A stretch of 9,044 nt of DNA from Persephonella sp. (GTDB taxonomy: Bacteria; Aquificota; Aquificia; Aquificales; Hydrogenothermaceae), in contig JALTAS010000171.1 in the NCBI GenBank assembly GCA_027058925.1, positions 1 through 9,044 on the forward strand, given 5' to 3'. Of the stretch, positions 1 through 6,771 are shown piece by piece. The position numbers were made by a program, and so were the translations under genes. Within the stretch, counting starts at the first letter, position 1; every line of letters starts with the position of its first letter. Under the pieces are notes generated by a model. It was not told where the DNA came from and made no database searches. It worked only from the letters and a program-made list of their open reading frames with translations.

Positions 1-784
1 CCCAGGAAACATATTTCAGGTAATCCTGATCAAGCCTAAATTTACTAAGTTTTATAAATTTCCATCTTGATAATGATTTATTTCCATCCCTTTCAAGTTT
101 GTTTCCATCCCAGATAGCAAAAGCTACAGGTACAAGTCCTGATTTCAGGTTTGAGTTTTCTGTACTTAAAGGTCTTTTGAATACTGCTGTCCATTCACCA
201 GTTTTTTTGCTGTACTTCATTTCAATCTGGGCTGGTTCATTTATTTCTGTGAGAGAGCCAAAACCTTCTGAGATAAAAACTTTCTGATAATCTCTTCCCT
301 CAACCTTTTTTTGAAGATATACCGTCACTGGATGGTTTTCATCTCCCATTCCAACATAAGGAAGCGTTATACCTTTTCCAAACTTGTTTGGAAACTCTAT
401 GCTGACTCCATCTGCGAACTTATTTGTATCGTAAACCGTCTGGATAGATGGTGTATCGTCTTTCCATCTTACATAAACAGCGATTGATTTTTTGTTATAG
501 GCTACCTTTACCATCGCTTGAACTAACTTTTTTCTTGGTATCAGGCTGTTTGCCTTTTTGTCGTTGAGCCTTACTGATATCTGGGGGTATAGAAAAACTT
601 TTTTTCCTCTAACAGTTTTCCAGAGATACGCCTCGGGATCTACTGGAATATCTTCTTTTACAAACTGTCCGTTAATTACTTCGTATTTCATAAACTCCTG
701 AATGTTGTTGTCCTGAGCATGTGAAAATCCTGCAAAAAACAGCGATGAAATTCCGATTACAGCTGTTTTTATAACCTTTTCCAT
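1..784 (-). CDS. Haem b-binding gamma subunit of type II molybdoenzyme (EbdC/SerC/DdhC-like), 3'-truncated by window edge
   Basis: The gene starts with ATG at 784 and runs off the left edge after 261 codons, so it is partial at its C-terminus. AAGGAGG lies about 8 nt upstream, and the gap to the beta-subunit stop is 36 nt. Residues 1-23 form a Sec signal peptide (K3 and K6, hydrophobic core 8-20, cleavage after SHA), so the protein is periplasmic. The rest is soluble and beta-rich. It carries hallmarks of the ethylbenzene-dehydrogenase gamma (EB_dh) family: a strand ending VYVRWKDDT (103-111), FADGVSIEFP (123-132), a GMG element (145-147) and AFAIWDG...NKSLSRW near the end (221-241). Characterised members bind one haem b through Met and Lys; Met91 or Met146 and Lys236 are candidates here, not established. 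Its role is to pass electrons between the Fe-S subunit and a periplasmic cytochrome. The Trp-containing motif at 221-241 usually lies close to the C-terminus, so little is probably missing. Confidence 0.85.
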   Translation of the reverse strand, partial: MEKVIKTAVIGISSLFFAGFSHAQDNNIQEFMKYEVINGQFVKEDIPVDPEAYLWKTVRGKKVFLYPQISVRLNDKKANSLIPRKKLVQAMVKVAYNKKSIAVYVRWKDDTPSIQTVYDTNKFADGVSIEFPNKFGKGITLPYVGMGDENHPVTVYLQKKVEGRDYQKVFISEGFGSLTEINEPAQIEMKYSKKTGEWTAVFKRPLSTENSNLKSGLVPVAFAIWDGNKLERDGNKSLSRWKFIKLSKFRLDQDYLKYVSW

Positions 785-799
785 TACTTTCCTCCTTAG

Positions 800-819
800 C
801 TCCATTTTATAAATGGGAG
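800..819 (-). other. Intercistronic hairpin between beta and gamma subunit genes
   Basis: CTCCATTT (800-807) can pair with AAAT-G-GGAG (811-819) around a TAT loop, giving 8 base pairs with one bulged G. It sits immediately after the beta-subunit stop codon and before the Shine-Dalgarno site of the gamma gene. No U-run follows on the minus strand, so it is not a convincing terminator. It could stabilise a transcript end or tune translation of the gamma gene. This is a sequence observation only; no function is shown. Confidence 0.4.
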
Positions 820-820
820 T

Positions 821-1969
821 TTAATGACCCCCTTCTTCTTTGGCTGGCTGGGTTTCAAAGAATTTGACTCCGTAAACACCTTCAACCTTAGGGGTATTTG
901 CACCCTGAACATATCTTTCATCAATTATGTTGAAAAACTCCGTTCCTTTTAGTCCCTGACCTGCTGCGATTTTCTGGTAGTAATTTTCATCAAGCCTGAA
1001 CATGTCAGCATGGCTGTATGCTATAAGTATATCCATAAGCTCAGATTCTTCTCCTCTTTTTCTTTTCTCCATCTCAGAAAGCAGTGTTTCGGCAGCTTTG
1101 TGAACTTCAGGACCAAAAAGCTTTTCCAGATAATCCATAGGTATCCTTCCACCTTCCATTGGTTTACCTTCTTCATCAAATTTTGGAGGAGAAAGAACTG
1201 GAGGAACATAATAAACGTTAGGTTGTGTTCCAAAGTCTGGTCTAAGGGGAAGGGCTACTTTATACTTGTGGACAAGTTTGTAAACCTGAGAATCTTCATC
1301 ATCAAGAAAACCAACAAATCTTATTCTTCCAACACACTGATGGGCACACGCCGGTGGAAGACCCCTTTCTATTCTTGGGAAACAGAAAATACACTTTTCA
1401 GATTTTGATAATTTTGGGTTAAAGTAGATCTTTTTGTATGGACATCCTGCTATGCAGTATCTGTATCCCTGACATCTGTCAAGATCAACAAGAACTATAC
1501 CGTCCTGCTCTCTTTTGAATATCGCTTCTCTTGGACATGCAGCAAGACATCCAGGGTTTGAACAGTGGTTGCATATTCTTGGAAGATAGAAAAAGTAGGA
1601 GTTTGGCCAGTCACCTTCCCCAACATCTTCGTCCCAGTTTGGTCCCCAGACAGGGTCTGCATTTGGATGGAGAACTGTCTGCTCCGCATTTCCAAAAAGC
1701 TCATCATGGTTGTAGTCCCAGGGCACACCGTAATCATGAACCATGTCAGGAATTATCCCATCTTTCAGATTACCATCTGAATCAAAACCTCCCCCTGCTT
1801 CCATCCAGTTTCTTGGATAGCCTGTTCCTGGCTGGGTTTCAACATTATTCCAGTACATATACTCTCTTCCGTTTCTGTTCGTCCACTGGGTTTTACAGGC
1901 TACTGTACATGTTTGACAACCTATACATTTATTTAAATCCATAACCATAGCCAACTGTCTTTTAGCCAT
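821..1969 (-). CDS. Iron-sulfur beta subunit of type II molybdoenzyme (EbdB/SerB/DdhB/NarH-like)
   Basis: This 382-residue electron-transfer subunit should carry four Fe-S clusters between the alpha-subunit cofactor and the haem subunit. Four cysteine groups are visible: C15-x2-C18-x2-C21-x3-C25; C133-x2-C136-x4-C141-x3-C145; C166-x2-Y169-x2-C172-x3-C176; and C193-x2-C196-x11-C208-x3-C212. In the third group a Tyr (GYRYC) replaces the fourth ligand. The equivalent residue in NarH is Trp and gives a [3Fe-4S] cluster, so three [4Fe-4S] plus one [3Fe-4S] is the expected set. The block CPYKKIYFNPK through KCIFCFPRIERG is nearly identical to the NarH/EbdB family. There is no signal peptide, as expected for a subunit co-exported with a Tat-bearing partner. 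AGGAGG lies 9 nt before the ATG, overlapping the alpha stop; the intergenic gap is 14 nt. The family ranges from about 330 to 350 residues in Ser/Pcr/Ebd, so this one is slightly long, mainly through an acidic and basic C-terminal tail. Confidence 0.95.
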   Translation of the reverse strand: MAKRQLAMVMDLNKCIGCQTCTVACKTQWTNRNGREYMYWNNVETQPGTGYPRNWMEAGGGFDSDGNLKDGIIPDMVHDYGVPWDYNHDELFGNAEQTVLHPNADPVWGPNWDEDVGEGDWPNSYFFYLPRICNHCSNPGCLAACPREAIFKREQDGIVLVDLDRCQGYRYCIAGCPYKKIYFNPKLSKSEKCIFCFPRIERGLPPACAHQCVGRIRFVGFLDDEDSQVYKLVHKYKVALPLRPDFGTQPNVYYVPPVLSPPKFDEEGKPMEGGRIPMDYLEKLFGPEVHKAAETLLSEMEKRKRGEESELMDILIAYSHADMFRLDENYYQKIAAGQGLKGTEFFNIIDERYVQGANTPKVEGVYGVKFFETQPAKEEGGH

Positions 1970-1983
1970 TATGTATTACCTCC

Positions 1984-4896
1984 TTATGCTTTCTCTATAT
2001 CTACTGATGTTGTGTAAGCATGCTGATTTCCATCCCAGTTTCCGCCAAACTTCAGATGTCCCCAACCATCGGATAGCTCAAGCAAGTTTAGAGGCGATGC
2101 GACTACCGTGTTGTGGGATTTGTATCCCTTAAAGAAGAAAGGTTCCCATCCATGTTCTATGATTATTGCATCTTTTGGGCATGATGGGTAAACCTTTGCC
2201 ATAGCATAAAACTCCCCAAGATCATTGAATACTTTTATCTCATCTCCATCTTTTATTCCCTTCTTCTGTGCTATCTCAGGATTGATCATTACATAAGGAA
2301 CGCCCCTTTGAAGTCTAAGAAGTATTGATGATGTTTTATAGGTTGAGTGTATTGACCATCTTGCATGTGGTGACATTACAACAAATGGGTATCTTCTTGG
2401 TCTTATTGGTTCTTTTGCTGTTGGAAGGGCTGCACCGTATTCTATCCATAATTCGTGGTCAACATAATATGTGAGTCTTCCTGAAAGGGTTTCAAACCTT
2501 TCAAATAGAAAAAGGTTATTTTCAAATGAGTTGTAAGGCTTATCAGGATAGAGTGGAGATGTTTTTCCTGCTTTTTCATTAAGCTGAAGGTATCCACCTC
2601 TTTTTCTTACAGTTTCTATTGTGTTTGGTTTAAACTGATCAACATTTTCAAGTGCAAACTCAACAGCTTCTTTATCTGTCTTTACATGTCCGTTGTGTGT
2701 AAACTCCTCAACAACTTTATCAAGTTCCCTGTATCCAGTTTTTGAGTGGGTTGGGTCAGGTATTTTTATGTATTTTTTATCTCCTGTCTCTTTATATTTT
2801 TTTACAGCTATCTCCTGAAGTTTTTCAACAATTAATGTGCATATCTCCCATTCAGATTTTGACTCACCTACAGGCTTGAGGTTTTGTGGAGGCTGCGCCA
2901 TGTTTGCATACCTGTGGTAGCCTGGGTTTGTTCTGAGATCCCATACCTCGTACATAGATTTTGCAGGAAGAACAATATCTGCAAACTGGGCTGTTGAGTT
3001 CATTCTGAAATCAACATAAGCAAAGAACTTGGCTTTTTTCAGGAAAGCCTCCCTGTATGTATCACCTTTGTTTCTTCTGAATCTTGAGTCTGCAAATATG
3101 AGGAATGTTTCAACAGTATCCCAGTAAGGTTTTCCATCTTTTTTACCTATTGATCCTTTCCATTTCTGATCATCCCCGTAATTATCAAGTGATTCTTTTA
3201 CTTTTTTAAGATACTCCTCTTTGGAAAGTCCTGTTGCTCTCCTTATATCTTCATCTGAATAAAGCTTTTCAACATCTTTCATCATCTGTCCTAAAACAAA
3301 CTCACTAACAAATCCCGAGGCAAATCTCTGCTTGTATTTACCTGAAAATCCTGAGAGTTTACCCATTCCAGATATGGCCCACTCACTTTCTGAATTGAAT
3401 CCTCCGTAAGGTCCAAGCCTTCCGACAAGACCCGATATTGAGGCTATAGCTCTTTGTGCAAGCATACCGTTAAAGTATTTACCTATTGTGAATCCCATTG
3501 ATATCATTACAACTTTTGGAAGGGCTATATCTTTTGCCAGTTCTTCAACTATTTTTGGATGAACCCCTGTAAGTTTCCATGTCTTGTCTGCAGAGAATTT
3601 TTTGGCTTCCTCTTTAAGTAAAGCAAAAACCGTGGTTACCGGTACTTTTGATCCATCTTTAAGTTTAACCTCCCACTTCCCTTCAAGTGCTGGATCTATG
3701 TCCCATGCAACATCTTTCAGTCTCAATGTTTTTACAGGAGAACCTTCACATCCAGGCATTACTGTAAGTTTGTTTGTTCTGGTATTCCAGGTTAAGAAAA
3801 CGCTTTCCGGCTCATATTCCTTTCCTTCCCCATGTTCTTCAAATATTTTGTAAATGTTCTCATCAAACTCGGCAGGTGGATTTTCAATATCAATGTCTGA
3901 AAGTCTAAGAAGTTTTTTGTTATCCAGTCTCACAAGAAATGGAAGGTCTGTAAAATGCTTTATGAACTTTGGTTTGTAAAGTTTTTTCTCAATTATCTCA
4001 TTTATTATTGACATTGCAAGAAAACCGTCGTATCCGGCCTTAACAGGAACCCAGAGATCAGCATGTACGCAGGTTGAGTTGAAATCGGGAGTTATCACTA
4101 TCTGTTTTGATCCGTTGTACTTTCCTTCCCACAGGAAGTGTGCATCTGGTATTCTTGTTTTGTTTGGATCCTGTCCCCACCATATATTTACATCTGTTGT
4201 GTAAAAGAAATCGTAGGAACATCCAATATTCCCTTCACCATAAACAACTGAGACACCTGGAAACATATCACCAACATAAGACGCTATATAAGGTCTTACC
4301 GCTCCAAGGAGAGTTCCGAGTCTTTTTCCGGCAGCACCTCTTATTTCTGTGAGCATTCCTGCCCCAACATGTATATACAATCCTTCAGGTCCCTTATTCA
4401 GCATGGTTTCATAAATATTCTGAGCTATCTCAGTTATAGCTTCGTCCCAGCTTATTCTTTTCCATTTTCCTTCACCTCTTTTTCCAACCCTTTTTAGAGG
4501 ATATAGGATCCTGTCTTTTTCATAAGTAACCTGTGAATGCTGAACACCTTTGTTACATCCCCTTGGATTAAAATCAGGTATCTTAGGGTTTATAGGTGTG
4601 TAGTTTGCAATCTGATTTTCCCTTGTTATTATTCCATTATTCACCCATACATCCCACGCACAGTTTCCCTGACAGTTGACGCAGTGATAAGCGGTTCCAT
4701 GTTCTTCTTTTTTTCCATAAGTAAAGGCAAACTCTTTTCTGTACATATTTTCTGTGTAGCTTGTATTTGGATATGAACTTCTCGGGTCTTCCACGATAAC
4801 TGCTTTATCTTTAGCAAAGGCAGCATTTCCACCCAAGGCAATTCCGGCTCCTGAGGCTGATAATGCTTTCAGGAAATCCCTTCTTGTAAGTGCCAT
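1984..4896 (-). CDS. Catalytic alpha subunit, type II DMSO-reductase-family molybdopterin oxidoreductase (EbdA/SerA/NarG-like)
   Basis: This 970-residue periplasmic Mo-bis-PGD enzyme opens with a Tat signal: RRDFLK at residues 5-10, a hydrophobic stretch 12-22, and probable cleavage near AFA (26-28). The FS0 [4Fe-4S] site is H71-x3-C75-x3-C79-x34-C114, exactly the NarG/EbdA spacing and with His as first ligand; an extra Cys (C72) follows the His. D210, within YVGDMFPG, aligns with the molybdenum-ligating Asp of type II enzymes (NarG YCDLPP). Further family landmarks are WWGQDPNKTRIPDAHF, VITPDFNSTCVHADLWVPVK and, near the C-terminus, a molybdopterin-dinucleotide-binding domain (FVVMSPHARWSIHSTY, then KDGDEIKVFND). 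The length is closest to EbdA (about 976) and longer than SerA, DdhA and ClrA (about 910-930). AGGAGG is 8 nt upstream of the ATG. The substrate is not determinable by eye: nitrate, selenate, (per)chlorate, hydrocarbon hydroxylation and dimethylsulfide oxidation all occur in the family, and the upstream sulfurtransferases point to a sulfur compound (inference). No dedicated maturation chaperone (SerD/EbdD type) is visible in this window. Confidence 0.95.
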   Translation of the reverse strand: MALTRRDFLKALSASGAGIALGGNAAFAKDKAVIVEDPRSSYPNTSYTENMYRKEFAFTYGKKEEHGTAYHCVNCQGNCAWDVWVNNGIITRENQIANYTPINPKIPDFNPRGCNKGVQHSQVTYEKDRILYPLKRVGKRGEGKWKRISWDEAITEIAQNIYETMLNKGPEGLYIHVGAGMLTEIRGAAGKRLGTLLGAVRPYIASYVGDMFPGVSVVYGEGNIGCSYDFFYTTDVNIWWGQDPNKTRIPDAHFLWEGKYNGSKQIVITPDFNSTCVHADLWVPVKAGYDGFLAMSIINEIIEKKLYKPKFIKHFTDLPFLVRLDNKKLLRLSDIDIENPPAEFDENIYKIFEEHGEGKEYEPESVFLTWNTRTNKLTVMPGCEGSPVKTLRLKDVAWDIDPALEGKWEVKLKDGSKVPVTTVFALLKEEAKKFSADKTWKLTGVHPKIVEELAKDIALPKVVMISMGFTIGKYFNGMLAQRAIASISGLVGRLGPYGGFNSESEWAISGMGKLSGFSGKYKQRFASGFVSEFVLGQMMKDVEKLYSDEDIRRATGLSKEEYLKKVKESLDNYGDDQKWKGSIGKKDGKPYWDTVETFLIFADSRFRRNKGDTYREAFLKKAKFFAYVDFRMNSTAQFADIVLPAKSMYEVWDLRTNPGYHRYANMAQPPQNLKPVGESKSEWEICTLIVEKLQEIAVKKYKETGDKKYIKIPDPTHSKTGYRELDKVVEEFTHNGHVKTDKEAVEFALENVDQFKPNTIETVRKRGGYLQLNEKAGKTSPLYPDKPYNSFENNLFLFERFETLSGRLTYYVDHELWIEYGAALPTAKEPIRPRRYPFVVMSPHARWSIHSTYKTSSILLRLQRGVPYVMINPEIAQKKGIKDGDEIKVFNDLGEFYAMAKVYPSCPKDAIIIEHGWEPFFFKGYKSHNTVVASPLNLLELSDGWGHLKFGGNWDGNQHAYTTSVDIEKA

Positions 4897-4928
4897 ATAT
4901 CTTACCTCCTATTTTATCTCTTTATTGT

Positions 4929-5429
4929 TTACAGGCATCCACCACCACCGCCTGCTGCAGGTGGTTCGTACTCCCCTTCATCCTCTGGATAACCTTCTTC
5001 ATCCCAGGCCACCATACCACCTTTCAGGTTTTGGGCAAAAGGGAATTTTTTAGAACATTTTTTGAATATTTCAGGATCTCCATCTTTTGATACTATTACC
5101 GTAGGAATATAAGGGCTGATCTGTGGAAGGGCTTTTTCTGGAGCTTTTGATTCGTCACAATCTGGAAGAGGAATGGCTCCAGGAATATGGACTCCTGAGT
5201 AGTAATCTGTGTCTTCTGCTTCATCTTCCTCTTCTTCTGAAACCTCATAAGGTCTTACATCTATTACCTGTATATTTATCTTTGGATTTCCTAATTTTTT
5301 ATATAGCTCTTCAACAGTTAATGGTATCTGCTTTCTCAACTGTAAATCCTTTTTTCCGAAGCTAAGCAGTAACCCTGCAAGAACTACAATTATCCCTATA
5401 TAAATAATCCTCTCTATTTTTGGATTCAT
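4929..5429 (-). CDS. Membrane-anchored rhodanese-like protein lacking the usual active-site Cys, with C-terminal Gly5-Cys-Leu tail
   Basis: This 166-residue protein has one membrane segment (about 8-24) and then a rhodanese fold. Visible fold landmarks are IQVIDVRPYE (53-62), YSGVHIPGAIPLPD (77-90), a strand TVIVSKDGDPE (110-120) and LKGGMVAWDEEGYP (135-148). In active rhodaneses the strand at 110-120 ends in the catalytic Cys loop (C-x-x-G-x-R); here the position is Ser114 (VSKDGD), so ordinary catalysis looks lost. An acidic insertion (EEEEDEAEDTD, 65-75) interrupts the domain. The other cysteines are C91, C125 and C165. The last seven residues are G160-G164, C165 and L166, a flexible arm reminiscent of SoxY (GGCGG) and other sulfur carriers. 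Its ATG overlaps the stop of the 47-residue gene (TAATG), so translation is probably coupled; the alpha subunit follows 32 nt on. Membrane topology is ambiguous because positive charges flank both sides of the segment. The role may be sulfur binding or relay (inference). Confidence 0.85.
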   Translation of the reverse strand: MNPKIERIIYIGIIVVLAGLLLSFGKKDLQLRKQIPLTVEELYKKLGNPKINIQVIDVRPYEVSEEEEDEAEDTDYYSGVHIPGAIPLPDCDESKAPEKALPQISPYIPTVIVSKDGDPEIFKKCSKKFPFAQNLKGGMVAWDEEGYPEDEGEYEPPAAGGGGGCL

Positions 5430-5572
5430 TACTCTTCTCCTCCTTCAGAAGAAGCTTGAACTGTCTGTTGAGCCTGATGCTCTAATTTTGAGATATCTGC
5501 TTTCATCCCGATCAGTCCGATCAGAAGGATAAGGATTCCAAGCCAGAAAAGTATTCTTTCTGTCATACTCAT
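5429..5572 (-). CDS. Small single-pass membrane protein, 47 residues, unknown function
   Basis: This short reading frame runs from ATG at 5572 to a TAA at 5431-5429 that shares one base with the ATG of the next gene. GAGAGG lies about 7 nt upstream of the start, and the gap after the transporter stop is 18 nt. A second ATG two codons in (5566) is an alternative start. The protein has a hydrophobic helix at about residues 7-23 (ILFWLGILILLIGLIGM) and a polar tail, mostly glutamine-, serine- and glutamate-rich, with no cysteines. The 4-residue N-terminus and the tail resemble small accessory subunits of membrane complexes. I do not recognise a family. Position, spacing and translational coupling make it a likely real gene that works with the rhodanese-like protein or the transporter. 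Confidence 0.7.
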   Translation of the reverse strand: MSMTERILFWLGILILLIGLIGMKADISKLEHQAQQTVQASSEGGEE

Positions 5573-5590
5573 TTTTATACCTCTCTATAT

Positions 5591-6727
5591 TTAGTCATAA
5601 ACCTCGTCAGACTCTTTTTTAGCCTGCACAAATCTGCTCCATCTTCCAAAATAAATAAGGTTCGCGGTCAAAACACCCACAACGAAATAAGTTGCAGACT
5701 GTGCCATTGAGCCTACAGAGAGTGTTGGATATGCAGAAAGGAACGCACCTGTCGTACAGCCTCCACCTATCATTGCACCAAGTGCAAGAAAAACACCTGC
5801 AAAAAACACCAGAACAAGCCTTACCCATGGAAATGGAGCCACACCTTTTGCAAATGCAGGAGGAACAACATCAAACTTGAATGTTCCTGAAATGATAGCG
5901 CTCAGAAATGCTCCTGGAATAACTCCCATTATAAGACCTGCATGCCACATTATTGTTTCATTAATATTTGGCACAACAGCAAGTGGATGACCTAAAAGAC
6001 TCGCTATCCATCCAACAAAAGCAAGAGCACCTCCTGAAAAACCAAGATATTCTCCCTGAGCTGTAGCCCAGGCTATTATTAGACCTGCCAATATACCTGA
6101 TACAGCCCAGTGCCACTCACCTTTTACCAATTTTGAAATAAGAGAAGACTGGCTTTCCTGTTCATAACCAATTTTTTTGGCAGGATCAAACCAGTCTGCA
6201 ATAAGGGCAAGAATGATAAATAATACACCCCACACCACTGCGAGAGGTCCATAAGGAAGACCTAATGCACCATAAAGTGTTATTTTTTCTTTTGTTCCTA
6301 ATATTCCAACATCAACAAGCCATGGTTTTATATTTGAGTAAATAATAATTCCCAAAATGAGACCTAAAACCCCTGCGATTGATATAAACTTCCCTGCACC
6401 TACTCTTGCAACACATGTACCAGGACAAAAACCTGCAGATGCCATCGCTATACCAAAGAGAAATCCACCAATCAGATGCGCAATACCAAGGTAAGGCATA
6501 ATTCTGGGAAGAAGGTTTGTCTGTTCAGCTACACCAAATATATCGGCAAGCCCGTAAACAATAGATGCTGTTGCTATTCCCATAAATGCAAACTTCATTA
6601 TTTTTAGATCTCTTAGAAGGAGCATACCCTCAACTCTTGAGTATCTAATGGCTCCCACTTTGTGAAGCACTATTCCAAAAAGAGCTCCTGTTATCAGTCC
6701 CATTATCAGATGGCTTAAATGCTCCAT
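5591..6727 (-). CDS. YeeE/YedE-family sulfur (thiosulfate) transporter
   Basis: This 378-residue polytopic membrane protein has roughly nine to ten hydrophobic segments in two halves. Family signatures are GFCPGTCVARVGAGK (99-113) in the first half and GGGCTTGAFLSAYPT (321-335) with SVGSMAQSATYFVVG (337-351) in the second. Characterised YeeE (TsuA) imports thiosulfate through a pore lined by three cysteines, one near the N-terminus, one in the CPGT-type motif and one in the GCxxG motif. Only three cysteines exist here: C101, C105 and C324. The N-terminal one is absent (the segment reads KVGAIRYSRVEG), which marks a divergent subgroup, so the substrate may be another sulfur species. AGGAGGT lies 6 nt upstream of the ATG. 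It sits between a secreted rhodanese and a membrane rhodanese-like protein, which fits movement of a sulfur compound across the inner membrane to or from the periplasmic enzymes (inference). Confidence 0.88.
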   Translation of the reverse strand: MEHLSHLIMGLITGALFGIVLHKVGAIRYSRVEGMLLLRDLKIMKFAFMGIATASIVYGLADIFGVAEQTNLLPRIMPYLGIAHLIGGFLFGIAMASAGFCPGTCVARVGAGKFISIAGVLGLILGIIIYSNIKPWLVDVGILGTKEKITLYGALGLPYGPLAVVWGVLFIILALIADWFDPAKKIGYEQESQSSLISKLVKGEWHWAVSGILAGLIIAWATAQGEYLGFSGGALAFVGWIASLLGHPLAVVPNINETIMWHAGLIMGVIPGAFLSAIISGTFKFDVVPPAFAKGVAPFPWVRLVLVFFAGVFLALGAMIGGGCTTGAFLSAYPTLSVGSMAQSATYFVVGVLTANLIYFGRWSRFVQAKKESDEVYD

Positions 6728-6749
6728 TTTCTACCTCCTTCAATTAAAG

Positions 6750-6765
6750 AGGGGCAAAAGCCCCT
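6750..6765 (-). other. Intercistronic hairpin after the first rhodanese gene
   Basis: AGGGGC (6750-6755), a four-base loop and GCCCCT (6760-6765) form a perfect 6-bp GC-rich stem. It begins 6 nt past the rhodanese stop and ends 22 nt before the transporter start. On the minus strand the following bases are CTTTAATTG, a poor U-run, so it is more likely a partial attenuator or a transcript-stabilising or processing hairpin than a full terminator. It may lower expression of the distal genes relative to the rhodanese (inference). Confidence 0.5.
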
Positions 6766-6771
6766 ATAGAT

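Noticed and set aside
99..287. Plus-strand open frame of 62 codons
   Set aside because: It is antisense to the gamma-subunit gene, which has a signal peptide, a Shine-Dalgarno site and family motifs; the plus-strand frame has none of these.
1010..1944. Several open frames on both strands inside the beta-subunit gene
   Set aside because: They are out-of-frame shadows of a gene with 15 cluster-ligand cysteines in the expected spacing; they have no ribosome sites or recognisable domains.
1984..4896. Calling the alpha subunit a respiratory nitrate reductase (narG)
   Set aside because: It has a Tat signal, lacks NarG's length (about 1,200 residues), and is followed by an EB_dh-type haem subunit rather than NarJ and NarI, so it belongs to the periplasmic type II group.
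5481..5525. Local repeat GATCAGTCCGATCAG as a regulatory site
   Set aside because: It falls inside the coding sequence of the 47-residue protein, where it encodes the repeated Leu-Ile-Gly of the membrane helix.
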